NCBI GenBank assembly: GCA_030490835.1
Contig: CM059975.1
Span: forward strand, 48,041,174 to 48,105,173
Direction: 5' to 3'
Source: Annona cherimola
Lineage: Eukaryota; Streptophyta; Magnoliopsida; Magnoliales; Annonaceae
Length of the DNA: 64,000 nucleotides
Part shown: positions 11,423 to 23,582 of the stretch, piece by piece
How positions within the stretch are numbered: position 1 is the stretch's first letter
How the letters are laid out: every line of letters begins with the position of its first letter
Position numbers and translations under genes: made by a program
The notes under the pieces: generated by a model
What the model saw: only the letters and a program-made list of their open reading frames with translations
Told to the model about the DNA's origin: nothing
The model's database searches: none

Positions 11423-11430
11423 TATAAATA
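11423..11430 (+). promoter_or_regulatory. TATA box of F2 LTR
   Basis: TATAAATA is followed 90-130 bases later by a GA-rich leader and GAGGTAAG. The arrangement is conserved in the other F2 copies. Confidence 0.6.
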
Positions 11431-12045
11431 GGAAAGCATGGTGAACGTCCAAAGGCACAAATTCAAGCTCCATTCAGCATTTCCAACCCCCAAAAATTTG
11501 TTTGTGGCTTTAAAAAGAGAAGGAGAGAAGGAGAGAAGGAAAGAGAGAGAAAGGCCAAGTAGGAGGAGAGTTTTTCTACTTGAGGTAAGGGAATTCTTCC
11601 CAAATTTTTTTTGAGTATTAAGTAGGGTAAAACCATGCTTAGATAATGCTTAAGCATGAGAAAATAAGTGTAGTTACTATGCTAAATTGGAATTATGCCT
11701 AAACATCGAAAATTTTGAGCGAAGATAGTGCATTCGGGAAAATAACGTTTGATATGTGTAAATAATGCTCCAAAATTGCTACATGATGATTTGGGATGAA
11801 TAATAATGATGGTTATGATGTTATAATGATAATATATTAATCTCATGATTTTTGGATTTAAGGATTATGCTTAAGTTAAATTATGTTGATTTTTAGTATC
11901 TGGAGAACATGATTTAATTAGCCAAGTTAATGATGATAAATTTAAAATTTATGAATTTTTTCATGATATACTAACTAAGAGCTATGTCATGGTATTTTTT
12001 ATTTTTGAAAAAAATGTCAAATTTTGAAACCCATGAACAGTAACC

Positions 12046-12119
12046 AACACGCTGTGAACAGTACCTGCTACAGTAAATGTGAGCACTAATCATGAACAGT
12101 AACTACGAATAGTGAACAA
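12046..12119 (+). repeat. TGAACAGTA motif cluster in F2 LTR
   Basis: Several TGAACAGTA-like motifs lie within about 75 bases, with a CTGCTACAGTA variant between them. Confidence 0.8.
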
Positions 12120-12319
12120 CGTGATTTTGAAAAAAATTAAGATTTATTTTTATAAGGATGTATGGATTTAATTTTTAAGAATTTATGGATAAAAATCTGT
12201 ATAAGGAGGTAATGACCAAGAATTTATAAAGCGATAACCTCTATAAAAATGAGGTAATATGTGATCATAAAGCATGTATGGAAAGCAATCTAAGACATGG
12301 AATAGATGGATAAAATATC

Positions 12320-13888
12320 TGATGGTCCCGAGTTTGATGGCAAAACACAAGAGGGGAGGGGTGAATTGGGTAATTTAAAATTTACAACTTAAACAAAAGC
12401 TTTACCCCGAATTAATCTAGTCCCCTTAGTGAAGAAACGAAATGGAAAGCAATATAAAGTAGAGAGCAGATAAATAAATCAAACACATAAGATTTTTATA
12501 GTGGTTCGGGCAACCTCCCTACTCCACTCTTCCAAGCTCACACTCCTTGTGACTTGGGTTCCACTATTGTATTCTCTCAATACAATTAGAGCCACTGCTC
12601 TCTTCTAGATTCTAGCTCTAGGGGGCATATACAAATTACAGCACAAGTAGGTGATGAGTTACACTCCAATCACACACTACTTTGCTTGCACTTGATCTTA
12701 GTTCCTCAAACTAAATCAAGTTCAACACAAACAAATGAAACAATAAGAAAACTACACTTTACAGTTGTGTAGTAGCAGTTTTGGCGCAGAGAAGAACTTG
12801 TTGTAATGGCTTTGAAGATTCTGAAATATAGCTCTTGCAACTTGAAGTGAAGTTCTTCCTCTTTGAATGGCTTGATCTCTTTAGAGCTCTTGAATATAGT
12901 AGTTATGCACACTTAATGATTCTCAGCTGCTTCCCTCGTCCAGCATGAATGCTATTTATAATTTTGGAGGGAATCCGAACGTTAGAAGGTAGGTGGCGCG
13001 CATTTAATGCGCCAACGTTCGAATAAATTCCGACCGTTGCGACCCAAGTCGCATGTGGAGTCGACTTGGCCTGCGACTTGGCTTCCAAGTCGCACCTGGA
13101 GTCGACCTCATGTGCGACTCCAGTTCTTCAGATTTCCAAGTCTGAGTCTGGGTCAACTTGGCCTTCAGTCCTCAACTCAAGTCGATCCTGGAGTCGACTT
13201 GGGTTGCGACTTGGCGTGGTCTTTTGCAAGAACACCTTGATCTTCTTGAACTGGCTTGAACTTTGTTAAATTGGTCTTCATGACTTGGATATTTCTTCAT
13301 TTGGAATAAGCTTGAAGATTAGCTTTGGACTTGATAGACTTGATTTGAACTTTGAATATGAATCTTAGCTTTTGATCTTCAAGAAACTTCAGTTGCTTTT
13401 TGAGAATGAACTTTGCATCTTATTTGGATTTGATAAAGTCCAAATGGATTCTTGAAACTTCAATCTTCAAGTTTGAACTCCTCAAGTCGAAGTTGGAGTC
13501 GACCTTGTCTGCGACTTCGCCCAAGTCGCACCTGGAGTCGACTTTGCCTGCGACTTCGTCATGTCCGTTTCCACTTTTTCAACTCTGGATGCTTGAAGTC
13601 GATGCTGGAGTCGACTTCGTCTGCGACTTGGTTTCCTAAGTCGCACCTGGAGTCGACTTGGCCTGCGACTTCACTTGTTCTTCTCCCCTTTTCAGCTCTG
13701 GACAGATTTGACTTCTTGAAGTCGATCTTGGAGTCGACTTGGTATACGACTTGGCTTCCATACTTGATTTTCTTCAAATGAATATTCCTTAAACATTTCC
13801 ACAAACTTGTTAGTAGCCAAGACTTACTCAAATTGATTTGTTAATCATCAAAACATAGATTTAGCTAGTTTTCCACATATTTCCAACA
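12320..13888 (-). mobile_element. Copia solo LTR, reverse
   Basis: This is a complete 1569-bp copia LTR. Its left end reads TGATGGTCCCGAG (one change from TGTTGGTCC) and its right end TTTCCAACA. A perfect 5-bp target duplication atatc flanks it (12315-12319 and 13889-13893). No internal region or primer site is present, so it is a solo LTR. Two blocks of AAGTCG/GTCGAC palindromic repeats lie at 13037-13215 and 13480-13760. The target is the F2 LTR. Confidence 0.95.
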
Positions 13889-13893
13889 ATATC

Positions 13894-15092
13894 TAATTTC
13901 CTTGCATAGGAAGAGGAAAGGAGAAGGTTGAGGACACTGACTGAGAAGGTAAGCAAGCAAACCCTTTCGAAAATATATTTTATTCTAAAGTATTTATGAA
14001 ATGTGTTTAAGGGTGGTTACTCCTATAATGTTTTGAAATGATGAATGTTTATGAGTTTTTATGAAAAGATATGTCGGCTTATTGATATCATGTGATGTTC
14101 ATGGACATGTGCACATGTATGATGCATAATGAAGAGGCTTTGGTGGAGGTAGAAAGCGGATCAGAGAGTCCCCCTTCACTATTGCCGAGTTGTATGGGCT
14201 ATGTGCCGACAGCGTCCTCCTAAGAGGCGGAGGCAAAGGAGTGTTATGTGTGAATGAATGCATTATATTTTAATACATGGATTGAAAAGGAAAGCATGGA
14301 TTTGAAATGATGTTTTAAAGGGATGGTGCAAATAATTCTCTATATGAGAATGACAAGTCACCTAGTGTAAGAGGTATATAATGCCGAAAAAATCAAAAGT
14401 CATGCATGTAGGAGACCATGTAGGCGTCAAGAGGACGAAAGGTTCCCCTTGATGAGGCCAAGTCGAAGAGAGTCGGCGTATTAGACCATGCTATATGAGA
14501 TGTTCCCTGGGTTAGCGTACCCGCACATGAAGGTTTATGTCAGGAATGGAAAGGAAGCATTTGCACATCCAATATTTATGAAATGACTTTTATGAAAAGG
14601 TTTCTGTGCATTTGATAGTTGATCACTTGGTAAGTGTCTTTTATCGAATGGAGAGGAATGCATTTAAAATGAAAAATGCTTGCTTTTTGAGTTTCGACTC
14701 ATGTTTTGTTTTCCCAACCTCAGACAGGTGTGGGGAAAGCCAAGAGATGAAAGACATGTGTTGCTAAAGGAAAAGAGGAATCTACAAAGGTTAGTAGATT
14801 TTTGTATGAATAAATACCTTAATGGGATGTGGTGAAAAAGACATAGGTTGTATGAAATTATGAAGTGATGAAAATATGAGAAGTTGATGATTTATGATGA
14901 TATGGATAAGTCCATTATGAATGATGATGAGTATATGTTTATGTGATGAAAGAAAAGAAAAAGAAAGAAAAAAATTGGACGAGATCCAATTAAGAACCCG
15001 CTGGGTGATCAGGACAACAATCCTGAGTCACATTTACCAATCGACAAGATCCCAGAGTAAGGCTTCTAGGCACCCCGGTTCAGGTCGCCACA
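13894..15092 (+). mobile_element. F2 LTR, forward, downstream segment
   Basis: This continues the F2 LTR from 12319. It contains the family's conserved 3' half (the segment with GCCAAGTCGAAGAGAGTCGGC near 14457, inverted with respect to 7640) and the terminal module beginning GAGATCCAATTAAGAACCCG near 14980. It ends in GTCGCCACA at 15092. No primer-binding site follows, so this end adjoins the target, with gacgt (15093-15097) as the candidate right target duplication. Confidence 0.85.
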
Positions 15093-15538
15093 GACGTCCA
15101 AGGCTTGGTATGGCTTGATTTTGTGTTTTTTTAAAATGCTAAAATCCCATGTGTATGGTCTATGTGAATAGGTTATTAAATGTATATCAAAGGAGGATAG
15201 ATTTTGAGACACAAAATGCCACAAAATGATGCCATGTGTGGGACATGAATAGTGGATAGTTATATGGGCTAGATTTAGCTCAAATTTGATGATTTTACAA
15301 TAAGATAATTATATATTTTACTTGGATGATAATTGGCCAACACATTAAGGGATAAGAGGGCATTAATTTACCCTTGGGTCCCAAAACTCAGAAATTATGT
15401 ATATGATGGAGAGCATATGGGCATATTTTCGGCATTTAAAATTATGAAAAAATGAGAAATTCAAGGGGGTTTCTTGGGTATTAAGAAATGAGAAAAATAA
15501 AAGGAGAAAAGGGGCGGCAAGGCAAGGGCTGGTCGTTC
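15093..15538 (+). mobile_element. F3-like LTR fragment (element A), left piece
   Basis: AT-rich non-coding DNA resembles the 5' half of F3 LTRs: compare the ATGATTTTACAATAAGATAA stretch near 15288 and the GGGATAAGAGGGCATTAATT stretch near 15350 with 49420-49520 of LTR D. It ends where the Athila solo LTR is inserted and continues at 37895. No ORF of substance is present. Confidence 0.7.
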
Positions 15539-16083
15539 TGACGAGCTGCGTATATGTCTAATTAAAATGCTCGTTTTAACGCAAGTATACATACTGATCA
15601 AGTAATAAAGAGTGAGTTAAGTATCGTTCCCACGAGGATATGGTTTAACTAAGATTATTAATTAGTTTAATTGCTTTCAATGAGTAGAAAAAGAGATTTC
15701 ATAATTAAGAAAGAAAATATCAGATGCGTAAAAGGAATAGAGAAGAGTTTCACGAGACAGCTAGATACTAAAAGGGAATTATCAATTGGGGATGGCAGAT
15801 GGATAGTTGAGAATCCTTAAATCTAAACTATATTGCATTGGTTCATTTTCATTAGATTGTGCAGAAATTTACTAGTCCAAGTTCAATCGTCTTTATATAT
15901 ATCTTCCAACACATATAAAGCTAATTACACTACATTCAATCACCATGTTCCCATGCAATTAAATGAAATGGAATTGATAGATACATAACTCATTCATGAC
16001 TACATAGGGTTTAACGGTATATTTCTATCCATTAAACAACTCCTCTTAACAAAGAAGAAACCTACGTCCTATACATGTATCTG
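15539..16083 (-). mobile_element. Athila solo LTR, reverse, left piece
   Basis: The sequence starts TGACGAGCTGCG, the reverse complement of the Athila LTR end, and aligns in reverse with 17220-17751. The left target duplication is cgttc (15534-15538), and the same cgttc follows the other end at 37890-37894. At 16083 the LTR is interrupted by a complete Athila element of the same family, with atctg duplicated (16079-16083 and 36826-36830). Confidence 0.93.
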
Positions 16084-16111
16084 TGATAACTCGTAAAAAT
16101 GCGAGTTATCA
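16084..16111. repeat. Terminal inverted repeat (hairpin) at Athila LTR start
   Basis: TGATAACTCG pairs perfectly with CGAGTTATCA across an 8-base loop. The same structure is at 35205-35232, and a slightly degraded version lies at the end of the reverse copy (37862-37889). Confidence 0.9.
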
Positions 16112-16357
16112 TGGCCCATTTAAACTATATTTGCGTGTTAGTCCAAGATATCAGGCTCAGTTTGCATCTATTTAGCGTAATTTTTACTTGATTTACATTT
16201 TAGGAGCATTATATAGTTTTTATGCACTTTTTGTATAAATTAGGCATTTTTAGTCCATTTATTTAGTCCATTTAATTTTTTCAGGAAGGACGGGCAAATT
16301 ACAAGCATGCGGGCGAAGCGGATGCAGATCAGAACCAAGTTAAGAGGCATGTCGGTT

Positions 16358-16690
16358 GGCACCTAGGCGCCACCCTACAAGCCTTTGCCAGAATCTACAA
16401 CACCTCACAAGATAGAGTTGCTTCTAGGGAGTTGACGCCTAGGCGCCACTTCATTAACATGGCAGACACAACTAGAAGAGTATATAAGTCAAAAGCTTCT
16501 AGGGAGTTGGCGCCTAGGTGCCAGCTTGGGGCTCGTAGGCGCCATGGCATGCTCGTACAAGTATTTCGGAGAGTTTTCAAGTCACAAAACATCCAGGGAG
16601 TTGGCACCTAGGCGCCAAGGCATCAATTTCCTAGGGCATCCGGAAGGTTTCTAAGTTACCCAGTACACAGAGAGTTAGCACCTAGGCGCC
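16358..16690. repeat. GGCGCCTAGGCGCC palindromic repeats in Athila LTR
   Basis: Six near-copies of a 14-bp palindrome occur at 16358-16371, 16434-16447, 16509-16522, 16534-16543, 16603-16616 and 16678-16690. They lie in degenerate units with CCAGGGAGTTGGC-like leaders. The 3' LTR (around 35487-35793) and the reverse copy (37320-37615) have the same array. Confidence 0.85.
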
Positions 16691-17757
16691 ACTACGCATC
16701 CATAGCGCGGATTTCTGTACGTGTGCTGTGCAAATCAAAATTATAAATAGAAACCTAGGGGTTCGCGCGCAAAAAAGATGAGCAAGCCGGAGATGGAATA
16801 GACCCCAGAGAAGGAACAAACTCGATCTAAGAGCGGATTGAAGAGAAGATTCAAGCTCGTTGGTGGAAACCGCCGAAAAACTAGTTTTCTCTTCATCTTT
16901 CTATTTTTCTTTCTGTCTTTCTGGATACTTTTATAATGGATGTAAAGGATTTTTATATCATATCTTTGAACTAAATTTCCTTTAGATGGATAGTTAGGAT
17001 GAAATGACATCTAACTATATTATATTGGTTCTTTAAGATTCAGGAATGAATTTGATCTTCTATATGATTGTGTGTGTGATTTACCCTTGTATATGTGTGT
17101 GTGATTTCCTCTTGCATATGTGATTTAATGCTTTTTACAAGATTAGTTACCTTGTAAGATGATTTAATTGTTTGATTAATCCTTGGAAAAGGGAAATCTT
17201 TGCTAGATCCATGTGTGGGGCATAGATTTCCTCTTGGTTAAGGGGAGTTGTTTAATGGATATGAATATACCGTTAAACCCTATGTAGTCATGAACAAGTT
17301 ATGAATATATCAATTTCACTTTATTTAATGGCATGGGAACATAACAATTGAATAGGGTATAATTAGCCCTATATGTGTTGGAAGATATATATAAGAAATA
17401 TTGAACTTGGACTAGTAAATCCCTACACAATTTAATGAAAAAGAACCAATGCAATATAGTTTAGATTCAAGGATTCCGAGCTATCCATCTGCCATCCCCG
17501 ACTGATATACTCATTTCTAGTATTCCAATTATTCCGTGGACTCTTTTCTATTTTCTTTTTGCATTTGATTGTTTAGTTTTAAATTCAAATCCTAGAATTT
17601 TCTACTCACCAAAAGCGATTAAACTGATTAATAATCCCAGTTAAACAAATTCCTCGTGGGAACGATACTCTACTCACTCTTTATTACTTGATTCGGAACA
17701 TATACTTGCGTTAAAAGCGAGCATTTTAATTGACATATATGCAGCTTGTCAAGTTTT

Positions 17758-17773
17758 TGGCGCCATTGCCGGG
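17758..17773 (+). other. Athila primer-binding site
   Basis: TGGCGCCATTGCCGGG lies six bases after the LTR end. Plant Athila and related gypsy elements use a TGGCGCCGTTGCCGGGGA-like site complementary to a plant tRNA 3' end, probably tRNA-Asp. One internal base differs from that consensus. The tRNA identity is from memory of the family. Confidence 0.85.
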
Positions 17774-17886
17774 AATTGGTTTAACTAATTATTGTTAGTT
17801 TTATTGCTTTCTTGTACAACTCTGTAGATATAGTTCATTTTCATCATTCCTTTTAGTTTAGAATTTTTTCAGCTAGTTCAATTGAA

Positions 17887-18277
17887 TTGGTTTTTTGCAG
17901 GAATGATTGTGTTTGCATGCACCGAGGTAGAGCCGGCAAGGAGGTCATTATTCCTTTTGATCCAGAACCTGAAAGAACTTATCTGAGAAGGCGTCACAAG
18001 AGCAGGGAAGCTAGGAGCCAACAACATACCATGGAGCGCATTGAGAATCAGGACGGGAACATTCATGTAAACCAAACAGGGAAACCAAAGGGTTGAGATT
18101 CCAATTCATCCACCACAAGAGGATTTGGACCAACCCATTTGGGATCTCATTGCACTGGGATAGAACGCAGTTTAGACTAGCATCGCACCTCCTCCTATCG
18201 ATACCAACAACTTTGAAATCAATCCAATGATTTTCCAAATGCTCCAGTCCATTGGGCAGTTTGGGGGATTGTCTTCT
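17887..18277 (+). pseudogene. Athila gag, N-terminal fragment
   Basis: The first in-frame ATG is 17917, in a stretch coding for HRGRAGKEVIIPFDPEPERT, a pattern seen at the start of Athila Gag. A frameshift near 18095 moves to the frame with IPIHPPQEDLDQPIWDL, which holds two in-frame stops. The segment ends with QMLQSIGQFGGL where an F2 solo LTR is inserted (cttct duplicated). The frame resumes at 22302. Confidence 0.75.
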
Positions 18278-19141
18278 TGTGAAACCCAGCTTCTTTAGGC
18301 AATACACATATTACCGAGGGTCGTAAACCCTAGATTTTTGTAATAATTTTTATGATGAATAAAAATTCATGAATTATATTCGTAAATATGTGTATTAGAG
18401 ATTAAAATAATGCAATTAAGGATTTAACCTATGTGAATAGTGCACATGAATAGTAACTCAGGGATTAAGACACATGATTAAGAGTTAACCACTCGGATTA
18501 ACCTAATCACAAAAAGACAAAAAAAGAGATTTATGCACTAAAGGACGAATAAGAAATACTTTTTAATATTTTAAGAAAATTTTGGATTTTAGTGGAAAAT
18601 AAAGAAAAAATAAAGAAAAATTCATAAATTGCAATCCGGACGTTGGATTTAGATGAATTTTTTTATGGATGGTTAAAAATTTATGATAAACATGATGAAT
18701 GGTATAAGATATGATGAAAATCATGAATTAAGGGTCAAGATGAAACATCATTTGGAAATTAAAAATGTAGCCCACCTTTTTCATTAATTACCTTTGACTT
18801 TTGAATTAAATTTAATTAATTAAAAATCAAAATAATTAATGAAAAATCAGCACAAATGCCAAGGAGGGTAGTGGCGTGCAATGGGGAGGACTTTTGGGGC
18901 AAAAATCCAATGGTCTAAAATCATTCTCATCAAGAATCAACGGTTAAGATTTAATTAGCTTAAAATAATTAATTTTAATAAATCAAAAATCATTAATAAA
19001 AAGGGTCTGCTAGGGGGGCCATGAGCTGCTGTAGGGTGGCTGCACATTGCTCCACACGTTTCATGGAAATTGGAAAAAACTATTTAGAATTAAATACCTT
19101 GAGCAAGGGGGTAAATTATAATTTAAAGAAAAATAAAAAAC

Positions 19142-19149
19142 TATAAATA
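19142..19149 (+). promoter_or_regulatory. TATA box of F2 LTR
   Basis: TATAAATA followed by a G-run, in the same position relative to the GA-rich leader as in other F2 copies. Confidence 0.6.
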
Positions 19150-20179
19150 GGGGGTGCTATGAATGACCAAAGGCACTCCAGCCCAGCTCCAAGCTTGAAA
19201 AATTCAAGCCTTCCCACCCCAAATTCGTTCCAAGCCTTGAGAGAGAAAATGAGAGAAGGAAAGAGAGAGAAAGAGCCAAGTAGAAAGAGAATTCTACCCA
19301 AATTTCTTTTGAGTGTTAATTGGGATAAAACCATGCTTAGATAATGCCTAAGCATAAGAAAATAAGTATAGTTATAATGCCAAAGTGGAATTATGCCTAA
19401 ACATAAAAAATTTAGACCAAGGATAAAGCATTCAGGAAAATCATGCATACAATGAGTAAATAATGCTCCAATATTACTAAATGATGATTTGAGATGAATG
19501 TTTATGATATTTATAATGTTGGAATGATGATATATTAATCTCATAATTTTTGAATTTAAGATTATGCTTAAGTGAAATTATGATGAATTTTAGTATATGG
19601 AGAAAATGATTTAATTGGCCTAGTTAATGATGATAAATTAAAAATTCATTAATTTTACCATGATATACTAAATATAAGCTATGTCAAGGTATTTTTTATT
19701 TTTGGAAAAAATGTCGATTTTTGGAACCATGAACAGTAATTTTCAACGCTGTGAACAGTAACCTGCTACAGTACTATGAACAGTGAACAACGTGATGTTG
19801 GAAAAATTTTAATTTGAGATTAATATTTATATTATGAATATAAGGATGGAATTTTTGAAGAACTTATGGATAAAAAAATCCATATAAGAAGATAATGACC
19901 AAATATTATAAAGCATGCATGGGAAGCAACCAGAATGGAATGAATGAAATGTCCTTTTTCCTTGAATAGGATAAGGGAAAGAAAAGGTTGAGGATACCGA
20001 CTAAGGAGGTAAGCAAGTTATATGCTTTCTAAAAATATTTCTAAATGATTGCAAATTGTTTGCTCACGTGTTTTATGAATTATATTTAAGGATGGTCATT
20101 CCTATAATGCTTTACATGAAATGATTGCTAACTGCATATGTATAGTGCACGAGGAATAGGCCATAGTTGAGGTAGTAAG

Positions 20180-21714
20180 TGTTGATCCCGAGTTAATGAT
20201 AATTACCCAAGAGGGGAGGGGTGAATTGGGTATTTAAAATTTTTCAACTTAAACAGAAACTTTAACCCGGATTAATCTAGTCCCCTTTTATGAAGAAACA
20301 AATGGAAAACAATATAGTGCAGAGAGAAGAAATAAATATCAACAAATAAGATTTTATAGTGGTTCGAGCAACCTTCCCTACTCCACTCTTCCAAGCTCAC
20401 ACCTCTTGTGACTTGGGTTCCACTATGTATTTCACAAATACAACTAGAGCCACTGCTCTCTTCTAGATTTCAGCTCTAGGGGGCATCAACAATTCACAGC
20501 ATAAGTAGGTGATGAGTTCCACTCCAATCACACACTACTTGATCTTAGTTACCTAAACTAAATCAAGTTCAATACAATAAGTAAAAGTAAAAGAAAGTTT
20601 CTACACGTTACTGTTGTGTAGAGGCAGATTTGGTGCAGAGAAGAACTTGTAAAGCAGTCTAAAAGATTCAACGAGCGGCTCTTGGCAGTTTGCAAGCAAG
20701 GTTCTTCTTCTAGATGTTGGCTTGATCACTTAATGCTCTTAGAGATGGAAGTTATGCTCATTCAATGATTTCTCAGCTACCCTCCTCGTTCATATTGAAT
20801 GCCTTATATAATTTGCAAGGGAATCCGAACGTTTGGAAGTAGGTGGCGTGCATATAATGCGCCAACGTTCGAAAATTTTTTGACTGTTGCGACCCAAGTC
20901 GCAGGTGGAGTCGACTTTGGGTGCGACTTCACCCAAGTCGCAGATGAAGTCGACTTCGAGTGAGACTTCACTTTTCCGCAGCTTGTTCAACTTCCAGTCT
21001 GGGTCAACTTGGTCCTCGACTTGACCCAAGTCGCAGGTGAAGTCGACTTCGGGTACGATTCACTTCTTTAGCTTGCTAGTTGAAATTGAAATCCTTGGAA
21101 TGTCTTGCTTGCTTGAATTTCTTCATGTTTGGTTGTTCTTCCTTTGATTATACTTAAAACTCTTTATAATTCTTCTATCTTAAACACATTTGACTCCATG
21201 TCTTGAGTCTTAAGTCTTTGAGTATTGGAGTGCATAAGAGAGGTCCAAATGTATGATCTCGATTCTCCATGAAGATATGCAACTTTGCTTGCTCTGGACT
21301 TCATTTGATTTTCATTTGAGTGTTTGAGTTGTCTTGGCCTTCATCTTCACTTGAATCTAGCATTGAACAGTCTTGATCTGCAAGTTCCACACTGAAGTCG
21401 AAGCTGGAGTCGACTTGGTCTGCGACTTCACCCAAGTCGTAAGCAGAGTCGACTTGGGATGCGACTTCGGCAACTCTTATTCTTGATTTCAACTTTGAAA
21501 GGAAATGACATTATGAAGTCGGACTTGGGGATCGACTTGGCTTAAGTCGATGCCTGAGTCGACTTGGAATTCGACTTGACTTGCCATGCTTCATTTTCTT
21601 CATTTTTATAACCTTTAATCATTTCCACAAACTTGTTAGTAACCAAAACTTACTCAAATTGATTTGTTAATCATCAAAACATAGACTTGGCTTATTTTCC
21701 ACATGTTTTCAACA
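20180..21714 (-). mobile_element. Copia solo LTR, reverse, nested in F2
   Basis: This is a 1535-bp copia LTR with TGTTGATCCC at the left and TTTTCAACA at the right. Its perfect target duplication is gtaag (20175-20179 and 21715-21719). It has palindromic AAGTCG repeats at 20890-21055 and 21390-21580. There is no internal sequence. It sits inside the F2 LTR, which itself sits inside Athila gag. Confidence 0.95.
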
Positions 21715-22272
21715 GTAAGCGGACCGAATGTCCCCCTCTCTATAGCCAAGTCGCTTATATAGGCCCAGGCCGGCGGTGACCTCCCTGAGATGGGAGCATG
21801 AATGGGATGGGCGCCTAGCTAGCATCGCATCTAAAGGAATGTCATGGATGCTATGGATGCATTGCACTTGCATTTTATGAAATGCATGAAAAAGATTGAA
21901 AAATTATGTATGGCTTGCTTACTGAGTATTATGACTTACCGATATTTTTCAAACGTCAGACAGGAAATGATGATGAAGGTAGCATGCAAAATGACATGCA
22001 GATATAAAATGTTGTATATGATAATGTTTATGTGAAGACAATGATGAAGATCTTAATGTGGAACAAATATCTTTCCAGTTAGATGAATGATGATGTTTAT
22101 GAATAGACAAAGATCATAACGCTGATATGTAAAGTATATTACAAGTTAAATGAATGATGATAATTCTCCATGTATTGATGTTATATATGTATATAAAATC
22201 CTGCCGTGCGATTAGGGAAATAATCCTGAGTCATGTTTACCAATCAAAAATGGTCCCGGAGTAAGGCTTCTA

Positions 22273-22293
22273 GGCACCCCGGTTCGGGGTGCC
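22273..22293 (+). other. Terminal hairpin of F2 LTR
   Basis: GGCACCCC and GGGGTGCC form a perfect 8-bp stem with loop GGTTC, three bases before the LTR end. Other copies keep the stem with a different base pair (CGCCTC/GGGGCG). Confidence 0.75.
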
Positions 22294-22301
22294 ACACTTC
22301 T

Positions 22302-23582
22302 GAAGATCCACACTGCCATCTGCGGAATTTCCTGCAGATCATGAATATGTTCAAGCAGAATGGAGTCTCCGACGAGGTAATCCGGCTACTGACCTTTCCA
22401 TTTTCACTGAGGTATAGAGCTTCGGAGTGGCTAGATTCTCTGCCCCCGAACTTTGTCAATACAGGAATGACTTGACTCAGAAATTTCTAGAGAAATATTT
22501 CCCGCTTGCCAAGTTAGCCAAACTGAGGATGGACATAGTCTCATTCAAATAACACGGAGAGGAGACTCTATCAGAGGTGTGGGATCGGTTCAAAGACCTG
22601 CTCCGAAAGTGCCCACATCATGGAATTCAGTCGTGGGTTCAAATTCAAAATTTATACAATGGTCTCTAGATTCCACCTATCACATGGTGGATTCATCGTC
22701 AAACGGTTCTCTGCTGAGGAAAAGCTGCTAAGAATAATACGCCCTGCTTGAAAACATGGCGGCCAACACCTATCAACTGTCATCTGATAGAAGCCAAAGT
22801 GGGGGTCTACTCTAACTGGATGTGGTTTCATCAATAAAGGCCCACATAGACGCTCTATCCAGGCAGATCAAAAATCTATCCAGGTCTACCAACGTCAATG
22901 CAATAGGGGCGTTTACACCACAGCAGCCTTAAGCAGCAGACATTTGCACGTGGTGCGGAGAATTTAGCCATTCCAGTGATCAATGTGCCTCCAATCTAGA
23001 GTCCATTAATTACGTGGGAAATTTTCAGAGAAATCCAGCAAATTTTAATGCAAACAACTATAACCCAGGCTGGAGAAATCATCCCAATTTCTCATGGAAT
23101 AATCAGACGAGGCCGAATCAGTTGCCGAAATTCTCACAGCAGCCCTCACAGCAATAGCCAGCAAGACCAGTTCAATTCAATCCACCACCGCGAGAAGAGA
23201 AGAAATCTGATTTGTAAAATCTGTTTATGCAATTCATGCAATCCAGATCACGACAAACAAGAACTTGGAAGCACAGATAGGCCAACTGGCCTCAGCTCTG
23301 AGCAACCAACCTCAAGGTGCATTGCCAAGCGATATAGAGCAAAATCCAAAAGAAAAAGGCAAAGCTCAGGTGCAAGCAGTCACATTGCATAGTGGAAAAC
23401 AGTTACCCGACGTAATTCCACCAGAAGCGATAACTGAACCCACTAGTCCTCTGATTCAGTAGTCACAGGAGATAGAGGAACCAGATACTATCCAGAAGCA
23501 ACCTGATGCTGAAATCGCCACAAATCAAAGGCCATCTCCTCCATTTCCTCAAAGATTCACAAAGAACAAAAAGGAGGGCTAG
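22302..23582 (+). pseudogene. Athila gag, main fragment
   Basis: Just after the F2 insertion the frame resumes with DPHCHLRNFLQIMNMFKQNGV and SLRYRASEWLDSLP, the retrotransposon Gag core. Frameshifts and stops follow. A CCHC zinc knuckle, CTWCGEFSHSSDQC (22945-22986), marks the nucleocapsid part. After it comes the Asn/Gln/Pro-rich segment that usually precedes the Athila protease. Several stops replace probable Gln codons (22930, 23155, 23460, 23580). Confidence 0.85.

Larger units (their letters stand above)
10605..12319 (+). mobile_element. F2 LTR, forward, upstream segment
   Basis: The sequence CCTAGGTAATGTATT at 10610 aligns with the first 50-70 bases of the other F2 LTRs. The missing start must lie left of the window, beyond the copia element inserted here. 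It holds GAATAGTG motifs (10710-10750), a TATA box at 11423-11430, a GA-rich leader (11515-11560) with a splice-donor-like GAGGTAAG (11582) and a TGAACAGTA cluster (12046-12119). It stops at a copia solo LTR at 12320 and resumes at 13894. Confidence 0.88.
16084..17751 (+). mobile_element. Athila 5' LTR
   Basis: The LTR is 1668 bp, from TGATAACTCG to GCTTGTCA. It starts with a perfect 10-bp inverted repeat with an 8-base loop (16084-16093 and 16102-16111). Six copies of the palindrome-like GGCGCCTAGGCGCC lie at 16358-16690. By eye it differs from the 3' LTR at several percent or more of positions, so the element is not young. The ORFs within it are not credible genes. Confidence 0.92.
18278..22296 (+). 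mobile_element. F2 solo LTR inserted in Athila gag
   Basis: The sequence runs from TGTGAAACCC to GGGGTGCCACA with a perfect target duplication cttct (18273-18277 and 22297-22301). Without the copia LTR inserted at 20180 it is about 2.5 kb, the shortest F2 copy here. It holds the two motif clusters (GAATAGTG around 18433, GAACAGTA around 19730), a TATA box at 19142, a GA-rich leader and the terminal hairpin at 22273-22293. No coding region is present. Confidence 0.93.

Noticed and set aside
13037..13760. Possible CRISPR-like array of repeated AAGTCGCACCTGGAGTCGAC units
   Set aside because: Spacing and unit sequence vary, the units are palindromic, and the array lies in a plant LTR with a target duplication.
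16395..16607. ORFs in the Athila LTR GGCGCC repeat block
   Set aside because: They follow the degenerate repeats; the equivalent region of the 3' LTR has different breaks and no protein similarity is recognisable.
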